Part shown: positions 1-8,502 of the stretch, in pieces | Layout of the letters: the number at the start of each line of letters is the position of its first letter | Numbering within the stretch: the stretch's first letter is position 1 | DNA from: Brevibacillus brevis NBRC 100599 | GTDB lineage: Bacteria > Bacillota > Bacilli > Brevibacillales > Brevibacillaceae | Assembly (NCBI RefSeq): GCF_000010165.1 | Contig: NC_012491.1 | Coordinates: 944,501 to 1,008,500 of the forward strand | DNA length: 64,000 nucleotides | Direction: 5' to 3' | The notes under the pieces: generated by a model | Seen by the model: only the letters and a program-made list of their open reading frames with translations | The model's database searches: none | What the model was told of the DNA's origin: nothing | Made by a program: the position numbers and the translations under genes

Positions 1-11
1 TATGCGCATGT

Positions 12-50
12 AGCCCACCTTTTCCTGCTCGGGAACTGGTGGGCTTTTTG
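12..50 (+). terminator. Intrinsic terminator at window start
   Basis: An 8-bp perfect stem (AGCCCACC at 12-19 with GGTGGGCT at 38-45) is followed by a T run at 45-49. It probably ends a plus-strand gene lying left of the window. Confidence 0.75.
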
Positions 51-81
51 TTATGAAGAAGTGGGCATGTGGCTGTAGGGG

Positions 82-280
82 AGAGAAGAATATTTCCAGT
101 CTAGGCTCAGGGCTCCGTCCTGCTGGGGGCTGGGACTGCCCGCTACGAAGGGATTCGCGGGGAAACGCAAAAGTGGTAGCCGCTTCGTAGCCCGGGCACG
201 GTTGCGTTTCTGTTGCCCGCGAATCCCTTCTCCGCTCGGTAGGACTCCACAAGTCGCTACATCTGGAAATATTCTTCTCT
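82..280. repeat. Hairpin repeat, copy 1 (about 200 bp imperfect palindrome)
   Basis: The ends are an 18-bp perfect inverted repeat (AGAGAAGAATATTTCCAG at 82-99, complement at 263-280). A second 15-bp perfect pair lies inside (147-161 with 216-230), then an 8-bp pair (163-170 with 202-209). The centre carries CAAAAGTGGTA at 168-178. The flank GGCTGTAGGGGAG (71-83) recurs before copy 3 near 25630. There is no convincing open reading frame. Mobile hairpin (MITE-like) or structured RNA are both possible. Confidence 0.8.
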
Positions 281-348
281 AGCGTAACTGATTGCGTTCT
301 TCATTAATGAAAAATCTTTAAAAGATCGGATAACACGAAAGGCTCGTA

Positions 349-551
349 GAGGAAACAGGAGAAAACAGCGAAGATCTTAGGGACACCGACCGAGACGCAA
401 TGCAAAAAGCGAAACACGCCTTTAAGCGTCCACCTCTGAAACACATCCTTGAAGATACCACTTTGGACGCGGTTTCGCTTTTTGCATGGAGTCGTGCAGT
501 CAATCCCACAGCGGGTGGCCCTAGAAGCTGAGCGTTTTCTCCTGTTTCCTC
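349..551. repeat. Hairpin repeat, copy 2 (inverted orientation)
   Basis: An outer 18-bp perfect inverted repeat (GAGGAAACAGGAGAAAAC at 349-366, complement at 534-551) encloses a 16-bp perfect pair (400-415 with 472-487) and a 7-bp pair (426-432 with 464-470). The centre on the minus strand reads CCAAAGTGGTA (456-466), matching copy 1. The arms share almost no sequence with copies 1 and 3, but overall length and spacing of the paired blocks are nearly the same. The overlapping short reading frames on the minus strand look non-coding. Confidence 0.75.
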
Positions 552-609
552 CACGCCACAACAGCAACGTACATGACATTTTAGTCAACATGGTGAGGAG
601 AGAAAAAAG

Positions 610-1713
610 ATGAGTGATTGTCTGGTAGTGGGTGGAGGAATTATCGGATTGAGCTTGGCATACGAGCTGTCACGGCGCGGGATGAGCGTGACTTTGGTTG
701 AGCAGGGCGAATGGGGAGGGCAGGCGTCTTCTGCTGCGGCCGGGATGCTTGCTCCTTTGAAAGAATTCACAGCACCTGGACCGATGCTCGATTTGGGCAT
801 GGAGTCACTTGCGCTATACCCGGAATGGGCAGCAGAGCTGGAAGAATTGACTGGCGGAGATGTACAGCTAAGCTTGGATGGATTGCTGACCGTCGCGTTA
901 AATGAGGAGGAAGTCCAGCAGCTCGCTGACAAGTACCGTTGGCAAAAAGAAGCGGGACATGCTGTGCACTGGCTCTCGAATACAGCACAAGTGAAGGAAA
1001 TAGAGCCGCTTCTGACCGATCAAGTGCAAGCGGCCATCTATTCTCCGTACGAAGGACACATCAACAATCGAATGCTTCTTCGCGCCTTGGCTACTGCTTG
1101 CCAATTGCAAGGAGTGAAGCTGTTATCAGGCTGTGTGGTAAGCGGCATTGCCGTGAAAGGCGGAAAAGTGATCGGGGTCGAGACCTCTTCAGGGTCACTA
1201 CGTGCCGCACAGACCGTGATTTCCTCTGGAGCGTGGGTTGGAGGGATGATGGAGATGCTTGGTGTTTCCGTGCCGATTCGACCTGTACGCGGGCAGATTG
1301 CGGCCGTTTCTTCCGTGGGCATTCCATTGCGAACGGTGATTTTCGGAACGACAGGCTACATCACCCCGAAAAAGGATGGAAAAATTGTCCTTGGTGCGAC
1401 TGAGGATGAGAGTGGCTTCCAGCGAGACGTTACAATGGCAGGTTTAGCGAGTATCCTGCAAGGGACCATGCCGTATGTTCCTGCGCTTCACTCCGCTACC
1501 TTTCTGGAGGCGTGGGGTGGACTTCGACCTGCGACCCAGGATGGAAAGCCGCTCTTGGGCCCCGTTCCTGGCTGGGAAGGACTGTCGATCGCAGGCGGAC
1601 ATTTTCGCAATGGCATCTTGCTTTCTCCTGTCACTGCAAAAGCGATGGCGGACTTTGTGGAAAAAGGAGAGACGGAGCGCCTTTTGCCATTTTTACCTGC
1701 CCGCTTTCTATAA
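610..1713 (+). CDS. thiO: Glycine oxidase ThiO
   Basis: A 367-aa FAD-dependent amine oxidase of the DAO family. ThiO oxidises glycine to iminoglyoxylate for the thiazole half of thiamine in Bacillales. The N terminus has the dinucleotide-binding GGGIIGLSLAYELSRRG (residues 8-24) followed by the acidic end of the second strand (VEQ). The C-terminal third has GGLRPATQDGKPLLGPVPG and GGHFRNGILLSP, typical of glycine/sarcosine oxidase-like proteins. GAGGAGAG lies 8 bases before the ATG. Other thiamine genes (thiS, thiG) are not in the window, so the gene stands alone here. No TPP riboswitch is visible upstream. The specific call rests on family resemblance; another D-amino-acid or sarcosine oxidase is less likely. 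Confidence 0.85.
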   Translation: MSDCLVVGGGIIGLSLAYELSRRGMSVTLVEQGEWGGQASSAAAGMLAPLKEFTAPGPMLDLGMESLALYPEWAAELEELTGGDVQLSLDGLLTVALNEEEVQQLADKYRWQKEAGHAVHWLSNTAQVKEIEPLLTDQVQAAIYSPYEGHINNRMLLRALATACQLQGVKLLSGCVVSGIAVKGGKVIGVETSSGSLRAAQTVISSGAWVGGMMEMLGVSVPIRPVRGQIAAVSSVGIPLRTVIFGTTGYITPKKDGKIVLGATEDESGFQRDVTMAGLASILQGTMPYVPALHSATFLEAWGGLRPATQDGKPLLGPVPGWEGLSIAGGHFRNGILLSPVTAKAMADFVEKGETERLLPFLPARFL

Positions 1714-1801
1714 ATTGGGCTAGTCACGCCTAGATTCTGGTAACCTCCCCATGGGCACTTGTATATGGTAATAAAGAAACACCAGAAGGGGAGGAGTTTC
1801 C

Positions 1802-2608
1802 ATGCAGTCTGATTCTGAAAAAAACCTGTATCAGGCTGACATTCAATTTGTCAGCCTGTTAAAGGATATGCGAGAAAATGTGCACAACATCTGCAAGGAG
1901 CACGTGGAGAAAAAAGTGCGCATCGAAGCACTTGACGGGCAAGTGTTTGAAGGCGTCATTGTCGATTATGATGATCAAAACGTATACGTAGAAGTTGTCG
2001 ACCAGGATGCGGAGGAAGAAGAAGTTTTCGAAGAGTATGATTATGAGAACTATGATAACTATGAGGACTACAATCCTTATCAAGTAATGGAAGTGGCGCA
2101 TCGGCAGCCGTATGGAGGATGGGGGCAGTATCCTGATTATTACTTTCAATATGTGAGCTATAATCCGTATGCAGGTTATCCTCCCTATGGCGATCTTAGT
2201 CCTTATGGAGGCAATCCGTACTTTCCGCAGGTAAGTCCCTATGGCGATGAGTTTAATCCATACAGTCAGGTAAGCCCTTTCGGCAGTTCCAACAACTCAC
2301 GGGTCAGCCCGTTTAGCAGCAGCAATCGTCCCGCCCCCCAAGTCAGCCCGTATAGCAGCAGTAACCGTCCCGCTCCCCAAGTCAGTCCGTATAGCGAGCA
2401 GAAACCGCAAGTAAGTCCTTGGGAACAAAATCTATCGCCATTTCCACCATTCTCGCCGTATCCGCCGTTTTTTTGTCCGCCGCCACCACCCCCCCCACCG
2501 CCATATGTTTTGCCAAAAGTCCAAGGGAGAAGACGTAGAAGATGCCGGAACGGACGTAGAATCATTCCATTGGCACTCTTTACACTCCTGACAATTGTCT
2601 TGATTTAA
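1802..2608 (+). CDS. Tyr/Pro/Ser-rich repeat protein with Sm-like N terminus and C-terminal membrane tail
   Basis: 268 aa, family not recognised with certainty. Residues about 15-60 are charged and resemble a small Sm-like beta-barrel (KKVRIEALDGQVFEGVIVDY), followed by an acidic stretch. Residues about 85-200 are rich in Tyr, Pro, Gly and Asn with repeats of the type QVSPYSSSNRPAP. A run of nine prolines follows, then a basic RRRRRCRNGRR block and a final hydrophobic segment of about 14 residues that could anchor the protein in a membrane. The composition suggests a spore-coat or surface protein, but this is inference. A strong site GGGGAGGAG precedes the ATG. The gene is monocistronic, ending at the terminator at 2623. 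Confidence 0.75.
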   Translation: MQSDSEKNLYQADIQFVSLLKDMRENVHNICKEHVEKKVRIEALDGQVFEGVIVDYDDQNVYVEVVDQDAEEEEVFEEYDYENYDNYEDYNPYQVMEVAHRQPYGGWGQYPDYYFQYVSYNPYAGYPPYGDLSPYGGNPYFPQVSPYGDEFNPYSQVSPFGSSNNSRVSPFSSSNRPAPQVSPYSSSNRPAPQVSPYSEQKPQVSPWEQNLSPFPPFSPYPPFFCPPPPPPPPPYVLPKVQGRRRRRCRNGRRIIPLALFTLLTIVLI

Positions 2609-2622
2609 TGGTGGGGAACTTA

Positions 2623-2669
2623 CAAGCCTCTCAAGGCCATCAGGGCTTAGGAGGCTTGCTGCTTTTTGT
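2623..2669 (+). terminator. Intrinsic terminator
   Basis: CAAGCCTC (2623-2630) pairs with GAGGCTTG (2651-2658), with an inner AAGGCC/GGGCTT pairing and a TTTTT run at 2664-2668. It ends the Tyr/Pro-rich gene. Confidence 0.7.
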
Positions 2670-2758
2670 AGATGTGAGAGTACAACCTCGCCTTTTGTCA
2701 CACACTACGAACAAAAGGTGGACGTTTCTCATAGAATAAACAAAGGCAGGGATTGACG

Positions 2759-3157
2759 ATGCAACAAATAAACAGTAGCTTGCCAGGTACTCGGGCGACA
2801 TTTGGCTATTTTCGTGAAGCGCTTCAGCCGCATTTTACATTATCCAATTGGGATTATGAGCAAGGGTACTTCGACCGGGCGCTGGATGATAAAAACATGG
2901 TCTATTTGCGCTTGCCTGTAAAAGTATTGCAAGGCGAGCTCGATAGCCCGGATGCATGGCTGGAACTGGGGCGGCCGTTTGTGATCCGGCATGTGTACCA
3001 GACTGGGGTAGAAGAAGATATCGGCTACACGGAGGCGCTCGCTTCGGGTTTGATGAATCAGTTTCAAGAGCCGGTAGACAAAGACGCACAGATTGATTCG
3101 AGATGGATTCGAAAAGCAGAGGCGGTTGTCAAAGAGCTGGAGAATCGCCTCGCGTGA
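2759..3157 (+). CDS. YugN-like family protein
   Basis: A 132-aa cytoplasmic protein resembling the YugN-like family of Bacillales, whose function is unknown. Visible features are the compact alpha/beta pattern and the segment YLRLPVKVLQGELD followed by FVIRHVYQTGVEED. The ATG at 2759 is preferred over a TTG two codons earlier because GGCAGGGA is better spaced to it. A terminator follows within a few bases, so the gene is probably transcribed alone. Confidence 0.75.
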   Translation: MQQINSSLPGTRATFGYFREALQPHFTLSNWDYEQGYFDRALDDKNMVYLRLPVKVLQGELDSPDAWLELGRPFVIRHVYQTGVEEDIGYTEALASGLMNQFQEPVDKDAQIDSRWIRKAEAVVKELENRLA

Positions 3158-3158
3158 G

Positions 3159-3187
3159 ACAGGCCGCCGATAGGCCTGTTTTTTCTT
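3159..3187 (+). terminator. Intrinsic terminator
   Basis: ACAGGCC (3159-3165) pairs with GGCCTGT (3173-3179), followed by TTTTTTC. It ends the YugN-like gene. Confidence 0.75.
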
Positions 3188-3251
3188 GTTCATGGCAGGG
3201 AAAATATAGGTGGCTAAAGAATGGTAGCACATGGAAAAGTGAGGTGGAAAT

Positions 3252-3701
3252 ATGGCCTGGTACCATGCAGTGGCGAAATGGTATTGGAAAATCCGCAAGC
3301 CTCTCACCTTGGGTGTCCGTGTCATTGTAACGGATAAAGAAAAGGGAGTTTTGTTAATTCGGCATACGTATGTCCATGGCTGGTATTTGCCGGGGGGAGG
3401 GGTAGAGCGAGGAGAGTCGTTTGGGGAAGCTGCTCGCAGGGAGTTGTGGGAGGAGTGCGGGATACGAGCAGACGTACTTACCCTCTGCCATCTGTTTTAC
3501 AGTGAGCGGGAAGGAAAACGAGACCACATTGCCTTGTATCATGTCGACCTCACACCTGGCCAAGAATTGCATAAGGATGACAAAGAAGTAGCGGAAATGC
3601 GCTTTTTTGCTTGGGATGAACTTCCTCAGGAAATATCACCAGCTACAGAGAGGCGTTTATCTCAGTATCGCATGCAGTCTTTTCAGAGTGACCACTGGTG
3701 A
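3252..3701 (+). CDS. NUDIX hydrolase
   Basis: 149 aa. The NUDIX box is complete: GGGVERGESFGEAARRELWEECGI (written here in parts as GGGVERGESFGEAARR then ELWEECGI, residues about 50-73) carries the GX5EX7REUXEEXGU pattern that binds the metal and cleaves a nucleoside diphosphate linked to another moiety. The substrate cannot be told from the sequence. GAGGTGG lies 5 bases before the ATG. It lies between YugN and nadK with no shared operon signal. Confidence 0.85.
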   Translation: MAWYHAVAKWYWKIRKPLTLGVRVIVTDKEKGVLLIRHTYVHGWYLPGGGVERGESFGEAARRELWEECGIRADVLTLCHLFYSEREGKRDHIALYHVDLTPGQELHKDDKEVAEMRFFAWDELPQEISPATERRLSQYRMQSFQSDHW

Positions 3702-3803
3702 CAGGTGGGATTTTATGCAAGTCGATTTTTCCTATGGTATAGTGAAGACAAACAACAGAGCGTATATGACCGCTTGTAAGGATAAAAGTGAGGGCAGACC
3801 AGC

Positions 3804-4601
3804 ATGAAGATTGCGACTGTACTGCGAAATGACGATTATACACGAGAAGTGGAACAAGCATTAAAAGAAAAGCTGCATGCAGTAAATAGCCCGTTTACCT
3901 TTGTGAAGGGACCAGGTGAGCAACCGGATATGGTGTTGTCCATCGGGGGAGACGGGACACTTTTGGAGGCCGTCCATCAATATGGAATCGAGCCGTCTTA
4001 TGTGGGGATTCATACGGGACATCTCGGCTTCTATGCGGACTGGCGTCCCGAGGAGCTGGACGAATTCGTTGAGCGTCTGATGAACGATGAGCCTCTGATC
4101 GCGGAATACCCGACGGTCCAATGCAGGATTAGCACAAGAGATGGCAAGCAGTATGAAAAGTGGGCGTTGAATGAAATGGTTTTGCGCAATGCGAATTTGT
4201 CTACCTTGGTGACATGCGTCTATATAAATGGCGATGAGCTGGAGACGTTTCGCGGTGACGGCTTGATCGTTTCATCACCGTCAGGAAGTACAGCCTACAA
4301 CAAGGCGGTGGATGGAGCGATTGTTCATCCGTCTATTGAGGCGATTCAGTTGTCCGAGATCGCTTCGATCAATAATCAAGCGTATCGGACGATCAACAGC
4401 TCGCTCGTATTGCCGAAGCATCATGAAGTAGAGCTGATCGTCATGAATCCTGAGATTATGATCGGCTTGGACCGCGAGCAGGCAGTGTGGAAAGATGTGT
4501 GTTCCATTCGTTGCCGAGTGGGACCTGACAAAGTGAAATTCGCTCGCTACAAGCGACTGACGTTTTGGGGGCGGGTTCGCAATTCGTTTATATCCGGATA
4601 G
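3804..4601 (+). CDS. nadK: NAD kinase
   Basis: 265 aa, a normal length for the Bacillus-type enzyme that phosphorylates NAD to NADP with ATP or polyphosphate. The hallmark GGDGTLLEAVH lies at about residues 49-59, NEMVLRNA (the NE/D motif) at about 121-128, and DGLIVSSPSGSTAYNKAVDGAIVHP in the middle, the last being the substrate loop. It heads a compact run with the MOSC protein (25 bases later), YbaK and a small membrane-anchored protein, which overlap one another by four bases. Confidence 0.93.
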   Translation: MKIATVLRNDDYTREVEQALKEKLHAVNSPFTFVKGPGEQPDMVLSIGGDGTLLEAVHQYGIEPSYVGIHTGHLGFYADWRPEELDEFVERLMNDEPLIAEYPTVQCRISTRDGKQYEKWALNEMVLRNANLSTLVTCVYINGDELETFRGDGLIVSSPSGSTAYNKAVDGAIVHPSIEAIQLSEIASINNQAYRTINSSLVLPKHHEVELIVMNPEIMIGLDREQAVWKDVCSIRCRVGPDKVKFARYKRLTFWGRVRNSFISG

Positions 4602-4626
4602 AGAAAGCGTTGGGGAGGGGAACCAA

Positions 4627-5364
4627 ATGAAAAAAGTAGGAAAACTGCAGACCATTTTCCGTCATCCTGTCAAAGGGATGCGAGGGGAAGAGCTATCATC
4701 AAGTACGGTCGATGAATTTGGCTTGTATGGAGACCGTGCCTATTATTTTTTGGATAATGCTCGTCAAGGTAAGTATCTCAGTGCGGATGTTGTGCCCGCT
4801 TTAATCGGGTATCATGCCAGAATGAGCGAAGGGACAGGAAAAGAAGCGTACCCGCCGATTCGGATTGAAGCCCGAGACGGCAGTGTACATACGTGGGATG
4901 ATGCTTTATTTGCCCATGTCGCGGAGACAGCGAAGCGCTCCGTTACGCCAATGATTAGTAGTCCGCATGAAGGCGGCGTGAACTGGGAAGATCACATTCT
5001 GCTGGTCACGGATGCATCTCTTCGAGAGATTGCGCGGCAGATTGACGCAGAACAGGTAGATCCACGACGCTTTCGGGGGAATTTGGTCGTTGTCCTGGAG
5101 GATGATGAGCCGTTCGCCGAAGACAAATGGCTGGGCAAGCAGATCAAAATCAATGATGTGACCTTGCAAGTCAACAAGCACTGCGAGCGCTGTGTATATG
5201 TCAATATCGACCCGGAAACGTTGGCGATGACCCCTGCCGTATTGAAGGCATGCGTCAAGCGTCACAACAATCACTTCGGTGTCTATGCTTCAGTTGTCAC
5301 GACAGGCAGTGTGTCACAAGGCGATGACGTTTTTTTAGTGGAGATGGAGAGTGACGGGGAATGA
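4627..5364 (+). CDS. MOSC domain-containing protein
   Basis: 245 aa. An N-terminal MOSC-N beta-barrel-like region (IFRHPVKGMRGEEL, residues 9-22) is followed by a C-terminal MOSC domain with the conserved Cys in HCERCVYVNIDPET (about residues 188-201) and the motif RFRGNLVV. Members of this family bind sulfur or molybdenum cofactor through that Cys, for example in N-hydroxylated base reduction. The specific substrate is not evident. GGGGAGGGG precedes the ATG. The gene overlaps the next by ATGA, indicating translational coupling. Confidence 0.85.
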   Translation: MKKVGKLQTIFRHPVKGMRGEELSSSTVDEFGLYGDRAYYFLDNARQGKYLSADVVPALIGYHARMSEGTGKEAYPPIRIEARDGSVHTWDDALFAHVAETAKRSVTPMISSPHEGGVNWEDHILLVTDASLREIARQIDAEQVDPRRFRGNLVVVLEDDEPFAEDKWLGKQIKINDVTLQVNKHCERCVYVNIDPETLAMTPAVLKACVKRHNNHFGVYASVVTTGSVSQGDDVFLVEMESDGE

Positions 5365-5849
5365 TCGCAAGCCCTTTAGAAAAGGTTCGCAGCTATGTAC
5401 AACGCTATGATTCGAGTATCGAGCCAATTTTGTTTGAACAGCCGTTGCCTACGTCGGAAGTGGCTGCACAGGCATTAGGTGTCGAGATCGGACAAATCGC
5501 AAAGTCAATCTTGTTTCGGGTGGATGAGCAGTTCGCCTTGTTTGTGGCAGCAGGCGATGTACGTGTCCATCCCAAGCAAGTGAAGGCAGCATTTGGACAA
5601 GGAAAGCCAAAGATGGCTACGCCGGAAGAGGTAGAAAAAATGACAGGCTTCCGTGTCGGAGCCGTTTGTCCGTTTGCTTTGCAGGAAGAAGTACCTGTCT
5701 ATGTGGATCGCTCCTTGAAGCGTTTCCCGATGGTTTATACGGCGGCTGGTATAGCAGAATCGCTTTTACCCGTCTCTTATGAAGCATTGTTGGAGATGAC
5801 AGGGGCGAAGGAAATCGATGCGGCTTCGGCAGAAGGAAGCGCATCATGA
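5361..5849 (+). CDS. YbaK/EbsC family aminoacyl-tRNA deacylase
   Basis: 162 aa. The fold pattern and the motifs AQALGVEIGQIAKSILFRVD, KMTGFRVGAVCPFAL (with the GxxxGGVcPfg-like loop) and a conserved Lys are those of the YbaK/ProX editing family, which hydrolyses mischarged prolyl-tRNA (Cys- or Ala-tRNAPro). The start overlaps the MOSC stop by ATGA and its stop overlaps the next start the same way, so the three are one translational unit. Confidence 0.85.
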   Translation: MIASPLEKVRSYVQRYDSSIEPILFEQPLPTSEVAAQALGVEIGQIAKSILFRVDEQFALFVAAGDVRVHPKQVKAAFGQGKPKMATPEEVEKMTGFRVGAVCPFALQEEVPVYVDRSLKRFPMVYTAAGIAESLLPVSYEALLEMTGAKEIDAASAEGSAS

Positions 5850-6409
5850 AAAAGGTTGCAGTCTCCATCGCAGTAGTAGCCATTGTCGTAGTCGCTGGTC
5901 TTGCCATGCTCGGAATGTCTAACCAAACGACTGCAATTGAAACGAGCATCTCCCATTCTGCTTCCTCATTTAAACAGATGACAACAGAAACGTACCTGAG
6001 TCAGTACAACAAAATCAAAGAAGATTTAGCTGTGAAAGGAATTCATACTCTTCCTTTTCAGCTTGAGTTGGACAAGCAAACGAATTACTACCGCTTTTAT
6101 TATCCAAAACAAGCAAATGCGGCAAACGAAAAAGCGATATGGGTAAGCGTTATGCTGAGTGCCGATCAAAAAACAATAGACGGTATCATGTATGAAGGGG
6201 TTCCTGATGTTCATACAGTGAAGGCGATGATTCAAGCTACTGGACTTACCTGGACTCCAGAGCTGGAGCAATTCGTTGCGGTTACCAACATTGCAAAAAC
6301 GCCAAAAGAAATGGTTGTTTCCGATGTGAAAGTAACGATCGAAGGAACGTCAGCACAAATAAAAGTAATGGTTGACCCTGTGAAATTAGAAGCTCCGAAA
6401 AAATTATGA
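5846..6409 (+). CDS. Membrane-anchored hypothetical protein
   Basis: 187 aa, not recognised. A hydrophobic segment at residues 4-24 (VAVSIAVVAIVVVAGLAMLGM) would act as signal anchor and the rest is predicted outside the membrane. The soluble part has mixed alpha/beta character, without cysteines. The start overlaps the YbaK stop (ATGA), so it is co-translated with the nadK-MOSC-ybaK group. A bidirectional terminator follows at 6422. Confidence 0.7.
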   Translation: MKKVAVSIAVVAIVVVAGLAMLGMSNQTTAIETSISHSASSFKQMTTETYLSQYNKIKEDLAVKGIHTLPFQLELDKQTNYYRFYYPKQANAANEKAIWVSVMLSADQKTIDGIMYEGVPDVHTVKAMIQATGLTWTPELEQFVAVTNIAKTPKEMVVSDVKVTIEGTSAQIKVMVDPVKLEAPKKL

Positions 6410-6421
6410 TGCTGAAAATGA

Positions 6422-6470
6422 AAAAGTGGTTGGCAGAGGTTATGGCTGCGCAACCACTTTTCGTTTTTTG
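6422..6470. terminator. Bidirectional intrinsic terminator
   Basis: AAAAGTGGTTG (6422-6432) pairs perfectly with CAACCACTTTT (6451-6461), with T-rich sequence after it on both strands. It serves the convergent genes ending at 6409 and 6478. Confidence 0.8.
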
Positions 6471-6477
6471 TTGTCGT

Positions 6478-7731
6478 TTAGCAGGAATGAGAGGACTCAC
6501 GCATCTGCACGATTTGGAATAGCTTCACATAAAGAATGGCACTCAAAAGGGAGCAGCACAAGATAAACCCAAAAACGCCAATCGGCATGATCCACTCTGA
6601 AAGAATGACGGTCACGGGAGCGAGGAAGCGACCGAGCGAGTACTGTAGGTTTGCGGCACCCATGTACTGTCCGCGTGCATGTTCTGGTGCGTATTTGCTG
6701 ACGAAGCTCTGCTCTACCGGAGTTCGCATCACTTCCCCAACTGTAAAGACAACCACGCATCCGAACAACAGCCAGGCATTCGTCGTGAAACCCACCAAAA
6801 ACATGCCCATGCCAAATAGCAAGGAGGACAAGAGGAAGATATTCCGGTCGCTCCAGTTCTCAAACCATTTGGTAACTGGCAGAGCGCACAGAACAAACAG
6901 AAGGCCACTTATTCCCAGCATCCATCCGAAAATCTCCGTACTGCTAAGCGAGAGCGACCAGGCATTCCACGAAAGAAGTGTCTGCGCTGGGACAAACTCT
7001 TTTACATAGACCGCCAAAAATAAATCGAGCTGCACGATTGCGATCGTTATTAGCATGCCTGCGAAAATATAGATAGCAAAAGCTTTGTCGCGTAGAATGA
7101 CGGCGTAGCTCTTCCATTGCTCCTTCATAACGGAAGGGAAATGGATAGAGGCGACAGAGCTTTTTACGGACTTTGGCAGTGTTTCTCTCATATTGAACCA
7201 GATCGCAATCGAATACAAAAAAGTGACAAGCGCACAAGTCCACAGCAGCTCACTGCGGTATTGGAAGAAAAAGATGGCCCCCAGAGCGGGTCCCAATATG
7301 GCGCCAATGTTCATGGCCGTAACGAAGGTAGCGAAGACTCTGCGTCTATCTTTTTCGGAGGTGAGATCAGCGACCATCGCAGAACTCGCTGGGCTGTATA
7401 CCGCTTTGCCAATCCCGATTCCAATAAACGCAAGATAATCGATCCAAGAAGAGAGGGAGAAGGCAAACAGGACAAACATGCCTGCCTGCAAAAACGCTCC
7501 TGACAGCATGACATATCGACGACCAAATCGATCAGCCAAATAGCCGCCAAAAAGATTGCCGATCATACTCATAATCGGTGGCACTGTCATGAGTATCCCG
7601 GCAACATTTTTGCCAAAGGTATCACTAAAGTGGAGGGTGAGAAAGGGGAAGTACATCCAAAATAATAGGTTGAAAAGGGTCTCGCCGATCAATCTGGTCT
7701 TCAGGTTCAGATCCCATGACAGCCATTGCAC
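6478..7731 (-). CDS. MFS transporter (drug exporter-like)
   Basis: A 417-aa protein with about 12 membrane segments. The motif GGYLADRFGRRYVML (loop 2-3) is the MFS signature A and GPALGAIF resembles motif C of antiporters, so efflux is likely. The GTG at 7731 is chosen because AGGAGGT sits 9 bases upstream (7741-7747). A longer form could begin at a GTG at 7773, but that would place the Shine-Dalgarno inside the coding region. The gene is monocistronic. Confidence 0.82.
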   Translation of the reverse strand: MQWLSWDLNLKTRLIGETLFNLLFWMYFPFLTLHFSDTFGKNVAGILMTVPPIMSMIGNLFGGYLADRFGRRYVMLSGAFLQAGMFVLFAFSLSSWIDYLAFIGIGIGKAVYSPASSAMVADLTSEKDRRRVFATFVTAMNIGAILGPALGAIFFFQYRSELLWTCALVTFLYSIAIWFNMRETLPKSVKSSVASIHFPSVMKEQWKSYAVILRDKAFAIYIFAGMLITIAIVQLDLFLAVYVKEFVPAQTLLSWNAWSLSLSSTEIFGWMLGISGLLFVLCALPVTKWFENWSDRNIFLLSSLLFGMGMFLVGFTTNAWLLFGCVVVFTVGEVMRTPVEQSFVSKYAPEHARGQYMGAANLQYSLGRFLAPVTVILSEWIMPIGVFGFILCCSLLSAILYVKLFQIVQMRESSHSC

Positions 7732-7910
7732 AGCAGGGTTACCTCCTATTTTTGATTCCCTGGCCAGGTACACCCACTTTAGTGCAAATTTTCAAAAAGA
7801 TATAGACTTATAATCATCCGTCGGTTACACTAATATCATAAGGGCTAAGGGATTAGACCCTGGCTTAAGATGTGCCACTTTTAGGGATTCGCTTCTTACA
7901 AAAACAAATA

Positions 7911-7950
7911 AGCCGACACTTCCTTTTGGAAAGGGGTGTCGGCTTTTCGT
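7911..7950. terminator. Terminator-like hairpin
   Basis: AGCCGACAC (7911-7919) pairs with GTGTCGGCT (7936-7944). On the minus strand it lies just after the GNAT gene stop and is followed by TTATTTGTTTTTG. Confidence 0.7.
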
Positions 7951-7956
7951 ATGTTG

Positions 7957-8448
7957 TTACTTGACCATCCATTGATAGAAATGAACATCGTGCCACTCTC
8001 CGAACTTGAATCCCACCTCTTGAAACCTCCCTGCCAATGTAAAACCGAATTTCTCGTGCAGCTTCACGCTGGCGTCATTGCCACCTACGATTCCGCTCAC
8101 GATCGTGTGGTATTCGAGTTGTCTGGCGCGCTCCAGAATCGCACTCATCAAGGTAGTGCCGACACCTTTCCCGCTTTGATCAGGGGCGATATAAATAGAC
8201 AGTTCCGTTGATTTTTGATAGGCGGGCTTCTCACGGAATACGGACAGACTGCAATATCCGATCACATTCCCTTCGTATTCGGCGACGATGATCGGATGTC
8301 TGCCACCGTGCTTGTGGAACCACACTTCGCGCTGGGCCAAGGTCTGTGGCTCCAAGTCAAATGTCGCAACTAGATTTTCCACTGCGTAGTTGTAAATAGC
8401 GAGCATAGCGGGCAGGTCACTCAGAACTGCGTCTCTGATCTGTAGCAT
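7957..8448 (-). CDS. GNAT N-acetyltransferase (phosphinothricin acetyltransferase-like)
   Basis: 163 aa. Residues 2-160 form one GNAT domain: IRDAVLSDLPAMLAIYNYAV at the start, ELSIYIAPDQSGKGVGTTLM (acetyl-CoA loop, QxxGxG) at about 84-103, and NDASVKLHEKFGFTLAGRFQEVGFKFGEW near the end. The last is characteristic of the PAT/Bar and YwnH group, which acetylates phosphinothricin or methionine sulfoximine-like amines. The natural substrate is unknown. GAGGAGAGAAT precedes the ATG. Confidence 0.85.
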   Translation of the reverse strand: MLQIRDAVLSDLPAMLAIYNYAVENLVATFDLEPQTLAQREVWFHKHGGRHPIIVAEYEGNVIGYCSLSVFREKPAYQKSTELSIYIAPDQSGKGVGTTLMSAILERARQLEYHTIVSGIVGGNDASVKLHEKFGFTLAGRFQEVGFKFGEWHDVHFYQWMVK

Positions 8449-8502
8449 AATATTCTCTCCTCATGTTGGTTGGTAGGACTTATTGAACGATTCGAACGAA
8501 TT

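Noticed and set aside
304..591. Minus-strand reading frames of 78-95 codons
   Set aside because: They lie across hairpin repeat copy 2, overlap in two frames and have no ribosome site; the palindrome explains them.
300..609. TPP riboswitch upstream of thiO
   Set aside because: The conserved CUGAGA and ACCUGAU elements are not present; the stretch is a hairpin repeat.
2266..2565. Gly-rich minus-strand reading frame
   Set aside because: It is the complement of the proline run and QVSPY repeats in the plus-strand gene.
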